Both the position numbers and the translations under genes were made by a program. From Azospirillum sp. TSH100 (GTDB taxonomy: Bacteria; Pseudomonadota; Alphaproteobacteria; Azospirillales; Azospirillaceae), in assembly GCF_004923295.1 (NCBI RefSeq), contig NZ_CP039637.1, positions 558,001-622,000 of the forward strand: a DNA stretch of 64,000 nt, given 5' to 3'. Numbering within the stretch: position 1 is the stretch's first letter; each line of letters begins with the position of its first letter. The notes beneath the pieces are model-generated. The model did no database searches, was not told the origin of the DNA, and saw nothing but the letters and a program-made list of their open reading frames with translations. Below are positions 1 to 7,806 of the stretch, piece after piece.

Positions 1-924
1 CTCTTCATCCTCGCCAACGTCGCCTCGTCCCTGGTCACGTCGGTGGAGCTGTTCCTGCCGGCGCGCATCGTCGCCGGTGCCGCGGGCGGCGTTCTGTCGG
101 TGGTGGCGCTGGTATCGGCAGGGCGGTCGGCCAATCCGCCAAAGGCTTTCGCCTATTGGAGCGGCGGCCAGACCGTGGCGGCGGCGGTCGGCCTGCTCTA
201 TCTGCCCGACCTGTTCGTCCACACCGGCATCGGCGGCATTTACGGCTGCCTCGCGGCGGCGGCGGCGCTGTCGCTGGCGGTCATCGCCGGCTTCGGCAAC
301 GGCCTGCTGCAGTCCCTGAGCGGCGGCGGCGAGCGGCACAATCTGAAGGCGGCGCGTTGGGTGCTGGTGGCGATCTTCGGCTTCTATGTCGCGGTCGGCG
401 GCGCCTGGGCCTTCGTCGGCATTCCGGGGGCGGAGCTGGGCTTCACCGACGCCGGCATCGGCATCCTGTCGTCGCTGGCGATGACCGCCGGCATCCTCGG
501 TTCGGTCTTCGCCTCCCATGTCGGCGGCAAGGCCCATCACAACCGCTTCGTCATCGCCAGCTACCTGCTGCTGGTGCTGTGTCTGGGGGTGATCGAGTTC
601 GTCGCCGACCATATGGTCTTCGCTGCCGTGATCGTCCTGCTGCAGGTGCTGTGGTCCTTCCTGCTGCCGCTGCTGCTGGCCTCGCTCGCCGACAGCGACG
701 ATGATGGCAACATGGTGATCCTGTCGAATATGATCATCGGCGGCGGTGCTGCGCTCGGCCCGATGCTGGCCGGCTACACCATCGACTTCCTCGGCGGCTA
801 TGGGGCCGTCGCCACCGAGGGCGGCATCATCCTGTTGCTGTCCGCCGCCGCCTTCGCCCGCTCCCAGGCGCTGGCGAAAGGCGCTGCGATCCAGGCCCCC
901 TCCAGTTCCCTTTCTCATGGATGA
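1..924 (+). CDS. MFS transporter, C-terminal part (5' end outside window)
   Basis: The frame is open from base 1, so the gene begins upstream of the window; the GTG at 43 is only an internal codon. About 307 residues are visible. They are mostly hydrophobic, with seven or more probable membrane helices separated by short polar loops (for example SHVGGKAHHNR and LADSDDDGN), as expected of the C-terminal two thirds of a 12-helix major facilitator permease in the inner membrane. The last helix is followed by a short Ser/Ala-rich tail. The stop codon overlaps the start of the downstream aldehyde dehydrogenase gene (ATGA), so the two are probably cotranscribed and the permease may import the precursor of the aldehyde. 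Substrate cannot be read from the sequence. Confidence 0.75.
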   Translation, partial: LFILANVASSLVTSVELFLPARIVAGAAGGVLSVVALVSAGRSANPPKAFAYWSGGQTVAAAVGLLYLPDLFVHTGIGGIYGCLAAAAALSLAVIAGFGNGLLQSLSGGGERHNLKAARWVLVAIFGFYVAVGGAWAFVGIPGAELGFTDAGIGILSSLAMTAGILGSVFASHVGGKAHHNRFVIASYLLLVLCLGVIEFVADHMVFAAVIVLLQVLWSFLLPLLLASLADSDDDGNMVILSNMIIGGGAALGPMLAGYTIDFLGGYGAVATEGGIILLLSAAAFARSQALAKGAAIQAPSSSLSHG

Positions 925-2351
925 CGATCATGGTTGATACCACCCGGTTCTACATCGACGGACAATGGGTACAGCCGCAGGGCTCCCGTCTGATCGATGT
1001 GATCAATCCGGCGACGGAGGAAGCGGTCGCCCAGGTGGCGCTCGGCACCTCGGCCGATGTCGATCTCGCGGTCGCCGCGGCTCGGAAGGCTTTCGACAGC
1101 TTCTCCCGCACCACGCTGGCCGAGCGCATCGACCTGCTGTCCGCCATCCTCGCCGCCTACCGGCGCCGCATCGAGGAATTCGGCGACGCAGTCCGGCAGG
1201 AGATGGGAGCGCCCCAGGGTTTCGCCTGCCAGGCGCAGGCCGGCATCGGCGCCGCCCATCTGGCCCAGACCATCGAGACCGCCCGCAGCTTCCCCTTCGA
1301 GGAGGATCGCGGTTTCCAGCGGATCCTGCGCGAGCCGGTCGGCGTCGTCGGCCTGATCACCCCGTGGAACTGGCCGCTCAACCAGATCACTTGCAAGGTG
1401 GGGCCGGCTATCGCCGCCGGCTGCACCATGGTGCTGAAGCCCAGCGAACTGGCGCCCCTCAGCGCAGCCCTGTTCGCCGAAGTGGTCCACGAGGCCGGCG
1501 TGCCGGCCGGCGTGTTCAATCTGGTCCATGGCGATGGCCCGGAGGTCGGGCAGGCGATCTCCGCCCATCCCGGCATCGACATGGTGTCCTTCACCGGTTC
1601 GACGCGGGCCGGTATCGCGGTGGCGAAGATGGCGGCCGACACCGTGAAACGCGTTACCCAGGAGCTGGGCGGCAAGTCGCCCAACATCATCCTGGCCGAT
1701 GCCGATCTGGCCAAGGCGGTGACCCGGGGTGTCGAACGCTGCTTCGGCAACAGCGGCCAGTCCTGCAATGCGCCGACCCGCATGCTGGTGCCGGAAGCGC
1801 TCTATGAACAGGTCGCCGAGCTGGCGAAGCAGGCGGCGGCGAAGGCGGTGGTCGGCGACCCGCTCAACCCGGCGACCACCCACGGCCCGGTGTCGAACGG
1901 TAATCAGTTCCGCAAGATCCAGAGCCTGATCGAAGCCGGCATCGCCGAGGGGGCCGAACTGCTGGCCGGCGGCCCCGGCCGGCCGGAGGGTCTGGAGCGC
2001 GGCTATTTCGTCCGCCCGACCATCTTCGGCCGAGTCACGCCCGACATGACCATCGCGCGCGAGGAGATCTTCGGCCCAGTGCTGTCGATCATGACCTACA
2101 AGGACGAAGAGGACGCGATCCGCATCGCCAACGACACGGTATACGGGCTGGCCGGCTATGTGCAGTCGGGCGATCCGGCGCATGGCGCGGCGGTGGCCCG
2201 TCGGCTGCGCGCCGGCACCATCTATGTCAACGATCCGCCCTGGTCGCCGGCGGTGCCCTTCGGCGGTTACGGCCAGTCGGGCAACGGGCGCGAATATGCC
2301 GAGTTCGGTCTGGCCGAGTTCGTCGAGATCAAGGGCGTGGTCGGGGGCTGA
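921..2351 (+). CDS. NAD(P)+-dependent aldehyde dehydrogenase
   Basis: This 476-residue protein has the normal length of the ALDH superfamily. It oxidises an aldehyde to its carboxylate through a cysteine thiohemiacetal in the cytoplasm. The family landmarks are all present: TPWNWPL with Asn150, KPSELAPL with Lys173, FTGSTRAG (223-230) at the cofactor site, ELGGKSPN with general base Glu248, the nucleophile Cys282 in GQSCNAP, and EEIFGPVLS near the C terminus. The start ATG at 921 overlaps the stop of the MFS gene; a second in-frame ATG at 930 is equally possible. Cotranscription with a permease upstream and an outer-membrane protein downstream suggests a small uptake-and-oxidation unit. The real aldehyde is unknown, since motif sequences in this family do not fix the substrate. 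Confidence 0.9.
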   Translation: MTIMVDTTRFYIDGQWVQPQGSRLIDVINPATEEAVAQVALGTSADVDLAVAAARKAFDSFSRTTLAERIDLLSAILAAYRRRIEEFGDAVRQEMGAPQGFACQAQAGIGAAHLAQTIETARSFPFEEDRGFQRILREPVGVVGLITPWNWPLNQITCKVGPAIAAGCTMVLKPSELAPLSAALFAEVVHEAGVPAGVFNLVHGDGPEVGQAISAHPGIDMVSFTGSTRAGIAVAKMAADTVKRVTQELGGKSPNIILADADLAKAVTRGVERCFGNSGQSCNAPTRMLVPEALYEQVAELAKQAAAKAVVGDPLNPATTHGPVSNGNQFRKIQSLIEAGIAEGAELLAGGPGRPEGLERGYFVRPTIFGRVTPDMTIAREEIFGPVLSIMTYKDEEDAIRIANDTVYGLAGYVQSGDPAHGAAVARRLRAGTIYVNDPPWSPAVPFGGYGQSGNGREYAEFGLAEFVEIKGVVGG

Positions 2352-2400
2352 GTTTTTGGCCTGACCCCCAGTTTCCAAGTGTGAGTTTCCACCTGTGAGT

Positions 2401-2430
2401 GACGGTTCAGGCGCAGGCGCTTGAACCGTC
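2401..2430 (+). terminator. Strong hairpin after the aldehyde dehydrogenase gene
   Basis: GACGGTTCA at 2401-2409 is a perfect inverted repeat of TGAACCGTC at 2422-2430, and the inner GCGC/GCGC pairs as well, giving a stem of about 14 bp with a very tight loop. It lies 50 bases past the aldehyde dehydrogenase stop. No T-run follows, so it may act as a Rho-assisted terminator or an mRNA 3' stabiliser that lowers expression of the downstream porin-like gene. Confidence 0.55.
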
Positions 2431-2513
2431 CGCACCCAAATCCGGAGGCGGAGCAAGCATTTCCGCCCGGACCGGCGCAAAAAAACCAAGACATCACGAA
2501 CGGAGAGTGCCTC

Positions 2514-3887
2514 ATGTGCAACGCCCTGCGCGTCGCGCCACGGATCGGTGCGCGCCTTTTCAAGCCCGCTTGCCTCGCCGGCACCGCCCTGCTGGCGCTG
2601 ACCGCCGCCGCCCACGCGGACGTCACGCTTTATGAGCAGAATGGCGTCACGCTCGAAGGCGGCCTGACTGCCGGACTTGGCGCCATCAGCGTCAAGAACG
2701 CCAATCTCGGCGCCGGCGTGACCACGCCCAGCGGCAAGAACCAGAAGGACCGCAACTGGGTCGAAGGCTATGTCGCCCCCAGCCTGAAGCTGACCTATGC
2801 CACGGAGAGTGCCGGCACCCTCTACAGTGGTGTGCGCGCGGTGTCGAGCGGGACGGGCGGCGATGGCGATGCTGGCGGCTTCACCCAGGGCCGGCAGGGC
2901 CGCACCGACCTCGACAACCTCTATGTCGGTTGGAAGAGCGGGGATCTGCTGTCCTCCCTCGGCAAGGACGCCGTCGATCTCGCCTATGGCCGGCAGAATT
3001 TCGCGATCGGCGACAGCTTCATCATCGGCGACGGCACGCTGGATTCGCAACGGCAGGGCAGCTATTGGCTCGGGCCGCGCCGCGGCTGGAACACCGGCAC
3101 CGCGGTCGCCAAGTTCGACATCGCGCCGGTCCATGCCGACCTTTTTCGGCTGAAGAGCGACAAAAACAGCAACACTGACGTCATCTACGGCGGCAATCTG
3201 GAATGGCGCTTCGGCGCGGAAGGCAAAAGCTCGCTCGGCGCCTCCTACATGCGCATCGACGAGTCGAAGCTGGCGACCCGCAAGGGCATGGATATCTACA
3301 ATCTCCGTGCGCTCGGCGTCGCCATCCCGTCGGTTCCCGGCCTGACCCTGTCATCGGAATATGTTAAGGAGCATAACGGCCGTGTCGGCGCCCAGCTGGA
3401 TGCGTCGGCCTGGTACGGCGAGGCCGCCTATACCTTCGCCGACGTCGCCTGGACCCCGCGCGCCAGCTACCGCTACAGCCAGTTCAGCGGCGACAACCCT
3501 GGAACGGCCAAGAGCGAAGGGTTCGACCCGCTCCATCTGGGGGCTCCGCGTTGGGGCACTTGGCTTCAGGGCGAGATCAACGGCCAGTATTTCCCGACCT
3601 CCAACAGCAATGTGAAGGTCCAAAACGTCCAGTTCGCCGTCCAGCCGACCGAGACGCTGACCTTGACCGCGCTTCTGTACGACTTCCGCTTCGACCGCAA
3701 GCCGGCCGGCGTCACCAGCAGCCATGTCGGCAACGAGATCAACCTCGCGGCCGACTGGGCGGCGACGCCCAACCTGCTGGTCTCGGCGGCGGTCGGCCAG
3801 TTCTTCGCCGGGGACGGCGGCAAGCAGCTCCTGCGCGGCAACAAGGACAGCACCGTCTTCGAGCTGGCGGCGATCTTCACCTATTGA
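2514..3887 (+). CDS. Outer-membrane beta-barrel (porin-like) protein
   Basis: The product is 457 residues long. The start at 2514 was chosen because GGAGAG lies upstream at a good distance and a classical signal peptide follows: basic start, hydrophobic core LAGTALLALTAAA, cleavage after AHA near residue 35. The frame is open further upstream to 2421, but that stretch is Pro-rich and not secretory. The mature part alternates polar and hydrophobic residues in short beta-strand-like blocks, contains many Gly, Tyr and Asn, has no cysteine in the mature part, and ends in an aromatic residue (IFTY), the usual C-terminal signal of outer-membrane barrels. The general look resembles alginate-export or other substrate-specific porins. 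It follows the MFS and aldehyde dehydrogenase genes on the same strand and could be the outer-membrane entry for the same substrate; that is inference. Confidence 0.75.
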   Translation: MCNALRVAPRIGARLFKPACLAGTALLALTAAAHADVTLYEQNGVTLEGGLTAGLGAISVKNANLGAGVTTPSGKNQKDRNWVEGYVAPSLKLTYATESAGTLYSGVRAVSSGTGGDGDAGGFTQGRQGRTDLDNLYVGWKSGDLLSSLGKDAVDLAYGRQNFAIGDSFIIGDGTLDSQRQGSYWLGPRRGWNTGTAVAKFDIAPVHADLFRLKSDKNSNTDVIYGGNLEWRFGAEGKSSLGASYMRIDESKLATRKGMDIYNLRALGVAIPSVPGLTLSSEYVKEHNGRVGAQLDASAWYGEAAYTFADVAWTPRASYRYSQFSGDNPGTAKSEGFDPLHLGAPRWGTWLQGEINGQYFPTSNSNVKVQNVQFAVQPTETLTLTALLYDFRFDRKPAGVTSSHVGNEINLAADWAATPNLLVSAAVGQFFAGDGGKQLLRGNKDSTVFELAAIFTY

Positions 3888-3896
3888 ACCGGTTTG

Positions 3897-3958
3897 CTGC
3901 CGATTGGAGAGCCGGCAGTTTCATGAACCCCAGTATTCCGGCCTCATCGCAGGCCGGA
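3897..3958. terminator. Two hairpins between convergent genes
   Basis: CTGCCG (3897-3902) pairs with CGGCAG (3913-3918) and is followed on the plus strand by TTTCATG. A second, stronger hairpin has TCCGGCCT (3937-3944) pairing with AGGCCGGA (3951-3958) around a 6-base loop. They sit between the plus-strand porin gene and the minus-strand choline genes, so they probably terminate both transcripts. The second hairpin contains the stop codon of the small gene at 3944-4051. Confidence 0.55.
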
Positions 3959-4051
3959 GGGGCCTCGCATATAGTGGCGTTCGGGCCGGTAGGCCGGACG
4001 GAACCAGAATGGGAAGCGGGCCCGGATCCATGCACGCAGTGCGGCCAGCAT
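3944..4051 (-). CDS. Probable small basic, aromatic-rich protein (35 aa)
   Basis: A 35-codon frame starts at an ATG preceded by an excellent ribosome-binding site, AAAAGGAGACGAACAACC, with AGGAG about 10 bases upstream. It begins 29 bases after the choX stop on the same strand. The product is very rich in Arg (9 of 35) and aromatic residues: MLAALRAWIRARF, then PFWFRPAYRPERHYMR. The first 13 residues could form an amphipathic helix, so membrane or protein binding is possible. There is no cysteine, signal peptide or known motif. I do not recognise a family. Its place directly behind choX and the strong Shine-Dalgarno make it a credible gene, expressed together with choX; the short length limits confidence. 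Confidence 0.55.
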   Translation of the reverse strand: MLAALRAWIRARFPFWFRPAYRPERHYMRGPSGLR

Positions 4052-4080
4052 GGTTGTTCGTCTCCTTTTGGTTGGTTGCG

Positions 4081-5103
4081 TCACTTGAGGCCCAACGCCG
4101 CCCGCACGGTCGTGGTGGCGTCCTTGCCGTCGCGGGTCGATACACCGGCCAGCCAGGGGCCGAGGAGGTCGGGATGCGTCTTCAGATAGTCGGCCGCGGC
4201 GTCCTTGGGCGCCTTCTTGTCTTCGGTGATGGCGGTCATGATCTCGTTCTCCATCCCGACAGTGAAGACGAGCTGGCTGAACAGGCGGTGGGCATTCGTG
4301 CATTCGTTGCCATAGCCGCGCCGGGACAGGGTGTTGACCGTCGTGCTGCCATAGTTCGGACCGAAATAGGCGTCGCCGCCGCTGAGATAGGTCATGTCGA
4401 TCCGGGTGTTCATCGGGTGCGGTTGCCAGCCGAGAAAGACCACCCAATCCTTGCTGCGCGTGCGGCGCAGCGCCTGCGCCAGCATGGCCTGTTCACTCGA
4501 TTCGACCAGGGTCCAGCCTTCCAGTCCGAAATCCTTCTTGTCGAGCATGCGCTGGATGTTCTGGTTGGCCGGCGCACCCGGCTCGATCCCATAGATCTTC
4601 TTTTCAAACCGATCGCCGAAACGGGCAAGGTCGGCGAAGCTGTGGACGCCGGCATCGGCCACCGCCTTCGGTACCGCCAGGGTGAATTTGGCGTTTTCCA
4701 GGTTCGGGCGCACGATCTCGACGGATTTCTCGGCGCTCAGCTTGTCGAGGAAGGTGGATTGTGCCGGCATCCAGTTGCCGAGGAAGACGTCGATCTGCGC
4801 GGTCTTCAGCCCCTGGAAAATGATCGGCACGGCGACCGTCTCGATCTTCTGCTGATAGCCCAGCGCGTTCAGCAGCGTTCCCGCCACCGCATTGGTCGCG
4901 GTGATGTCGGTCCAGCCGGGATCGGCCATCTTCACCGTCTGGCAGCTCGCGGGCTCCGCCGCCGAAGCCGATGTCGCCGCCGCCCCTGCTGCGGCCGCCG
5001 CGATCATCAGCGCGCCGGCCGCCATCCCGATCACGGCCATCAGGCCGGCCAATGCCGCATGCCCTGCTGTCGAACCGCTCATTGCAACCTCCGGTACACG
5101 CAT
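4081..5103 (-). CDS. choX: Choline/betaine ABC transporter substrate-binding protein
   Basis: This 340-residue periplasmic binding protein delivers choline (possibly also betaine) to an inner-membrane ABC transporter. AGGAGGG lies 8 bases before the ATG at 5103; another ATG at 5082 also has a GGAGG. The N terminus is a long Ala-rich signal sequence ending near ASA-AEPAS (about residue 49). Aromatic positions typical of the quaternary-ammonium cage of ChoX are visible in DPGWTDI, LGNWMPAQ, IYGIEPG and LGWQPHPM; these correspond to the Trp/Trp/Tyr/Trp cage described for the rhizobial protein. The gene lies 69 bases behind choline-sulfatase on the same strand, so choline released from choline-O-sulfate and imported choline would be handled together. 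The permease and ATPase genes (choW, choV) are not next to it, which is unlike the usual choXWV order. Confidence 0.9.
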   Translation of the reverse strand: MRVPEVAMSGSTAGHAALAGLMAVIGMAAGALMIAAAAAGAAATSASAAEPASCQTVKMADPGWTDITATNAVAGTLLNALGYQQKIETVAVPIIFQGLKTAQIDVFLGNWMPAQSTFLDKLSAEKSVEIVRPNLENAKFTLAVPKAVADAGVHSFADLARFGDRFEKKIYGIEPGAPANQNIQRMLDKKDFGLEGWTLVESSEQAMLAQALRRTRSKDWVVFLGWQPHPMNTRIDMTYLSGGDAYFGPNYGSTTVNTLSRRGYGNECTNAHRLFSQLVFTVGMENEIMTAITEDKKAPKDAAADYLKTHPDLLGPWLAGVSTRDGKDATTTVRAALGLK

Positions 5104-5172
5104 GCTGCTTTCCCTCCTGTCGGGTGATAGTCGACCTCCGGTGCGCCGGAGCGTGGTCGTGGGCGCGCCGTC

Positions 5173-6714
5173 CTAGTGAGCGGGGATGTCCGGACGCGGG
5201 AAGCGCGCCATGGCTTCCAGATCGTCGAGATCCAGATGGTTTCGCATATAGCTGGTGCCGGCGTCGGTGAAGGGCTGGAAATCCCAAGAGCGGTGCCGAC
5301 CACGGCGCAGCGCGTCGGCCACCAGGAGGCGCCGCTGCTGGCTGGCGACGACCTCCTCATGCAGGCGCGCCAGATCCCAGCGCCGGTCCACCTCGGCGCG
5401 GTAGCGCCGCACGGCGTCGGCCGCCGCCGGGCCGCCGCCGGGCTGCTCCGCCCGGTTCACCAACTCATCCGGATCGTCGGACAGGTCGTAGAGCTGGTCG
5501 GGGTCGGCCGGCGAATGGATGAACTTGTCGTGGCCGCGCCGGATCATCACGATCGGGGCCACAGCCCCTTCGGCCAGATATTCGCCGATCACCTCGTCGT
5601 GGCCGCCGCTGCGCTGAAGGTGCGGCAGCAAGCTGCGCCCCTCGATGGGCGTCCGCAGGTCCGGCGCCGCCCCGTCATGGGCGAGATCGACCAGGGTCGG
5701 CAGCAGATCCATCGACGAGACAGAGGCGGCGACCCGCCCGGCTTGGAACCAGCCGGGTGCCCGGATGATCAGCGGGATGCGGCAGGCGGACTCGAAGAAG
5801 CTCATCTTGTACCACAGCCCACGTTCCCCCAACATGTCGCCATGGTCGGACAGCAGGACGATGATCGTATCCTCGGCCAGCCCCGTCTCCTCCATCACGC
5901 GCAGGAGCCGGCCGACCTGATCGTCCACATAGGCGACGGACCCGTAATAGGCGCGGCGGGCGTTGCGGATCTGCCGTTCGCTGAGCGGCATCTCGTCCAT
6001 GGCGCAGACATGGCGCAGCCGCCGCGAATGGGGGTCCATCGCCTCCGGCGCCAGGATGACGCGCGGCATCGGCACCTCCGCGTCGGTGTGGCGGTTCCAG
6101 TAGCGCTCGGTGATGGCATAGGGGTCGTGCGGGTGGGTCAGCGACACCACGAAGCAAAATGGCCGCTCCCGCCGGCCGCGGGCGAGGTCGTACAGCTTGC
6201 GCTCCGAGGTGAAAACCACCTCCTCGTCGAAGTCGAGCTGGTTGGTGCGCAGGCAGGGGCCGGCGTCGCGCACCGAGCTCATGTTGTGATACCAGCTCGG
6301 CCGTTCATCGGGCCGGGTCCAGTCCGGCGTCCAGCCGAAGTCGGCCGGGTAGATGTCGGTGGTCAGCCGCTCCTCGAAGCCGTGAAGCTGGTCGGCCCCG
6401 CAGAAATGCATCTTGCCGGACAGGATGGTCTGGTAGCCGGCCAGCCGCAGATAATGGGCGAAGGTGGGGACGGCGGAGGGGAATTCCGCGGCGTTGTCGT
6501 AGCCGCCGATCGCCGAGGGCAGCCGCCCCGACAGGAAGACGTAGCGCGACGGCGCGCAGAGCGGGCTGTTGCAGTAGGCGCTGTCGAACACCACGCCGCC
6601 CTCCGCGAGGCGGTCGATGTGCGGCGTCCGCACTGTCGGGTTGCCGTAGGCGCCGAGCGCCCGCGGAACCATCTGGTCGGCCATGAGGATGAGGATGTTG
6701 GGGCGCCGTGCCAT
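5173..6714 (-). CDS. betC: Choline-sulfatase
   Basis: The 513-residue product belongs to the alkaline-phosphatase/sulfatase superfamily and hydrolyses choline-O-sulfate to choline and sulfate in the cytoplasm. The formylglycine site is CAPSR at residues 53-57, with Cys53 the residue to be modified. The metal-binding N terminus NILILMADQ and the segment LLSDHGDMLGERGLWYKM are as in known choline-sulfatases, and the C-terminal choline-sulfatase extension ending in YMRNHLDLDDLEAM is present. The ATG at 6714 was preferred over 6729 because GCAGG sits upstream at the right spacing. It is the first gene of a unit with choX and is divergent from its presumed LysR regulator. Function is well supported by motifs and neighbours. 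Confidence 0.93.
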   Translation of the reverse strand: MARRPNILILMADQMVPRALGAYGNPTVRTPHIDRLAEGGVVFDSAYCNSPLCAPSRYVFLSGRLPSAIGGYDNAAEFPSAVPTFAHYLRLAGYQTILSGKMHFCGADQLHGFEERLTTDIYPADFGWTPDWTRPDERPSWYHNMSSVRDAGPCLRTNQLDFDEEVVFTSERKLYDLARGRRERPFCFVVSLTHPHDPYAITERYWNRHTDAEVPMPRVILAPEAMDPHSRRLRHVCAMDEMPLSERQIRNARRAYYGSVAYVDDQVGRLLRVMEETGLAEDTIIVLLSDHGDMLGERGLWYKMSFFESACRIPLIIRAPGWFQAGRVAASVSSMDLLPTLVDLAHDGAAPDLRTPIEGRSLLPHLQRSGGHDEVIGEYLAEGAVAPIVMIRRGHDKFIHSPADPDQLYDLSDDPDELVNRAEQPGGGPAAADAVRRYRAEVDRRWDLARLHEEVVASQQRRLLVADALRRGRHRSWDFQPFTDAGTSYMRNHLDLDDLEAMARFPRPDIPAH

Positions 6715-6722
6715 ATCCGCCT

Positions 6723-6819
6723 GCTTCATACCGTTTGTGGACAGATCGTGCGATGAGGATAGAATTCAGGCAGCCAGAACGGACGTGAAGTCCTTGTCTG
6801 ATCATGCCGGTATGAAAGC
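6723..6819. promoter_or_regulatory. betC-LysR divergent control region with inverted repeats
   Basis: GCTTCATACCG at 6723-6733 and CGGTATGAAAGC at 6808-6819 form an inverted repeat (9 identical bases, then one extra A) about 75 bases apart. Each copy lies at or just before the start of one of the two divergent genes. This symmetric layout suits binding of the LysR-type regulator encoded at 6825, although the copies overlap the start regions and could instead reflect translation-start context. Confidence 0.4.
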
Positions 6820-6824
6820 TGCTC

Positions 6825-7760
6825 ATGGGAAAGGATCGTCTGCCGCCGCTGCGCACCCTGCTGTTCTTCGAGGCGGCCGGCCGGTTGCTCAGCTTCAGCG
6901 CCGCCGCCCGCGAGCTTGCCTGCACCCAATCGGCCGTCAGCCACCAGATCGGCTGGCTGGAGGCCGATCTGGGGACGGCACTGTTCCGCCGCCTTCACCG
7001 TGGGGTGGCGCTGACGCCGGACGGCGTGCGGCTTTACGAGGCGACGCGCGATGCGCTGGACGGAATCGGCGACGCGGTCACCCGCATCCGTGACAGGCGC
7101 AGGCCGGGTGTGCTGAACGTCGCCACCGATTTCGGCTTCGCCGCCGGCTGGCTGCTGCCGCGCCTCAGCGCCCTGCGCCAGCTTTTGCCCGAATTGGATG
7201 TGCGGATCGTTACGATGCAGAACGCGATCGACCTGCGCCGCGAGGCGGCCGACATCGCCATCACCTTCGGCCACGGCCATTGGCCCGGCTGCGAGGCGGA
7301 ACTCCTGTTTCCCGAGCGGGTTCTGCCGGTGTGCAGCCCCGCTTTCCGGGCAAGCCGCGCTCCGGGCGAGGCCATCGCTTCCCCGGCCGCTCTTACGTCG
7401 CTGCCGCTCCTGCATCTGGAAAGCGTCGGTCCGGCCGCATGGCTGTCCTGGGGTGATTGGTTCACCCTGCATGGCCTGCCAATGCCGGCCGGTGGCCAGG
7501 AACTGACCTTCAACAATTATCCACTCGTCTTGCAGGCCGCCCTGATGGGTCAGGGGGTTGCGCTGGGATGGAGTCCGCTGATCGACGATCTGATGCGGGA
7601 CGGGTATCTGGTTTCCCTGATGGATCAGCCGATCCAGACGGAAAGGGGCTATTTCCTCGTCGTCCCCAACCGGCGCAAACCCGATGAGCGTCGCGACCGT
7701 TTCCGCCGCTGGGTGGTCGAGGAAAGCCGGGGGGACGGTGACCGCAAGCTTCGCAGCTAA
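6825..7760 (+). CDS. LysR-family regulator of choline-sulfate utilisation
   Basis: A 311-residue LysR-type transcription factor. The N-terminal winged helix-turn-helix covers about residues 8-66 (FSAAARELACTQSAVSHQIGWLEADLGTALF), followed by the linker helix and a two-lobe effector domain (LNVATDFGFAAGWLLPRL onward). It closely follows the pattern of the choline-sulfate-utilisation regulators that sit beside betC, and here it is divergent from betC across a 110-base interval. The likely inducer is choline or choline sulfate, and the likely target is betC-choX. The Shine-Dalgarno before ATG 6825 is weak, which is common for autoregulated LysR genes. Confidence 0.85.
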   Translation: MGKDRLPPLRTLLFFEAAGRLLSFSAAARELACTQSAVSHQIGWLEADLGTALFRRLHRGVALTPDGVRLYEATRDALDGIGDAVTRIRDRRRPGVLNVATDFGFAAGWLLPRLSALRQLLPELDVRIVTMQNAIDLRREAADIAITFGHGHWPGCEAELLFPERVLPVCSPAFRASRAPGEAIASPAALTSLPLLHLESVGPAAWLSWGDWFTLHGLPMPAGGQELTFNNYPLVLQAALMGQGVALGWSPLIDDLMRDGYLVSLMDQPIQTERGYFLVVPNRRKPDERRDRFRRWVVEESRGDGDRKLRS

Positions 7761-7806
7761 TGCATCGTTACCGCTTTCGCTGCGGCTGGCGGATGCACCC
7801 CGACCG

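Noticed and set aside
2401..2430. Considered as a riboswitch
   Set aside because: Only a simple hairpin is seen, with no further conserved structure before the porin gene.
915..3134. Minus-strand open frame over the aldehyde dehydrogenase and porin genes
   Set aside because: The opposite strand has a complete ALDH with catalytic residues and a barrel protein with a signal peptide.
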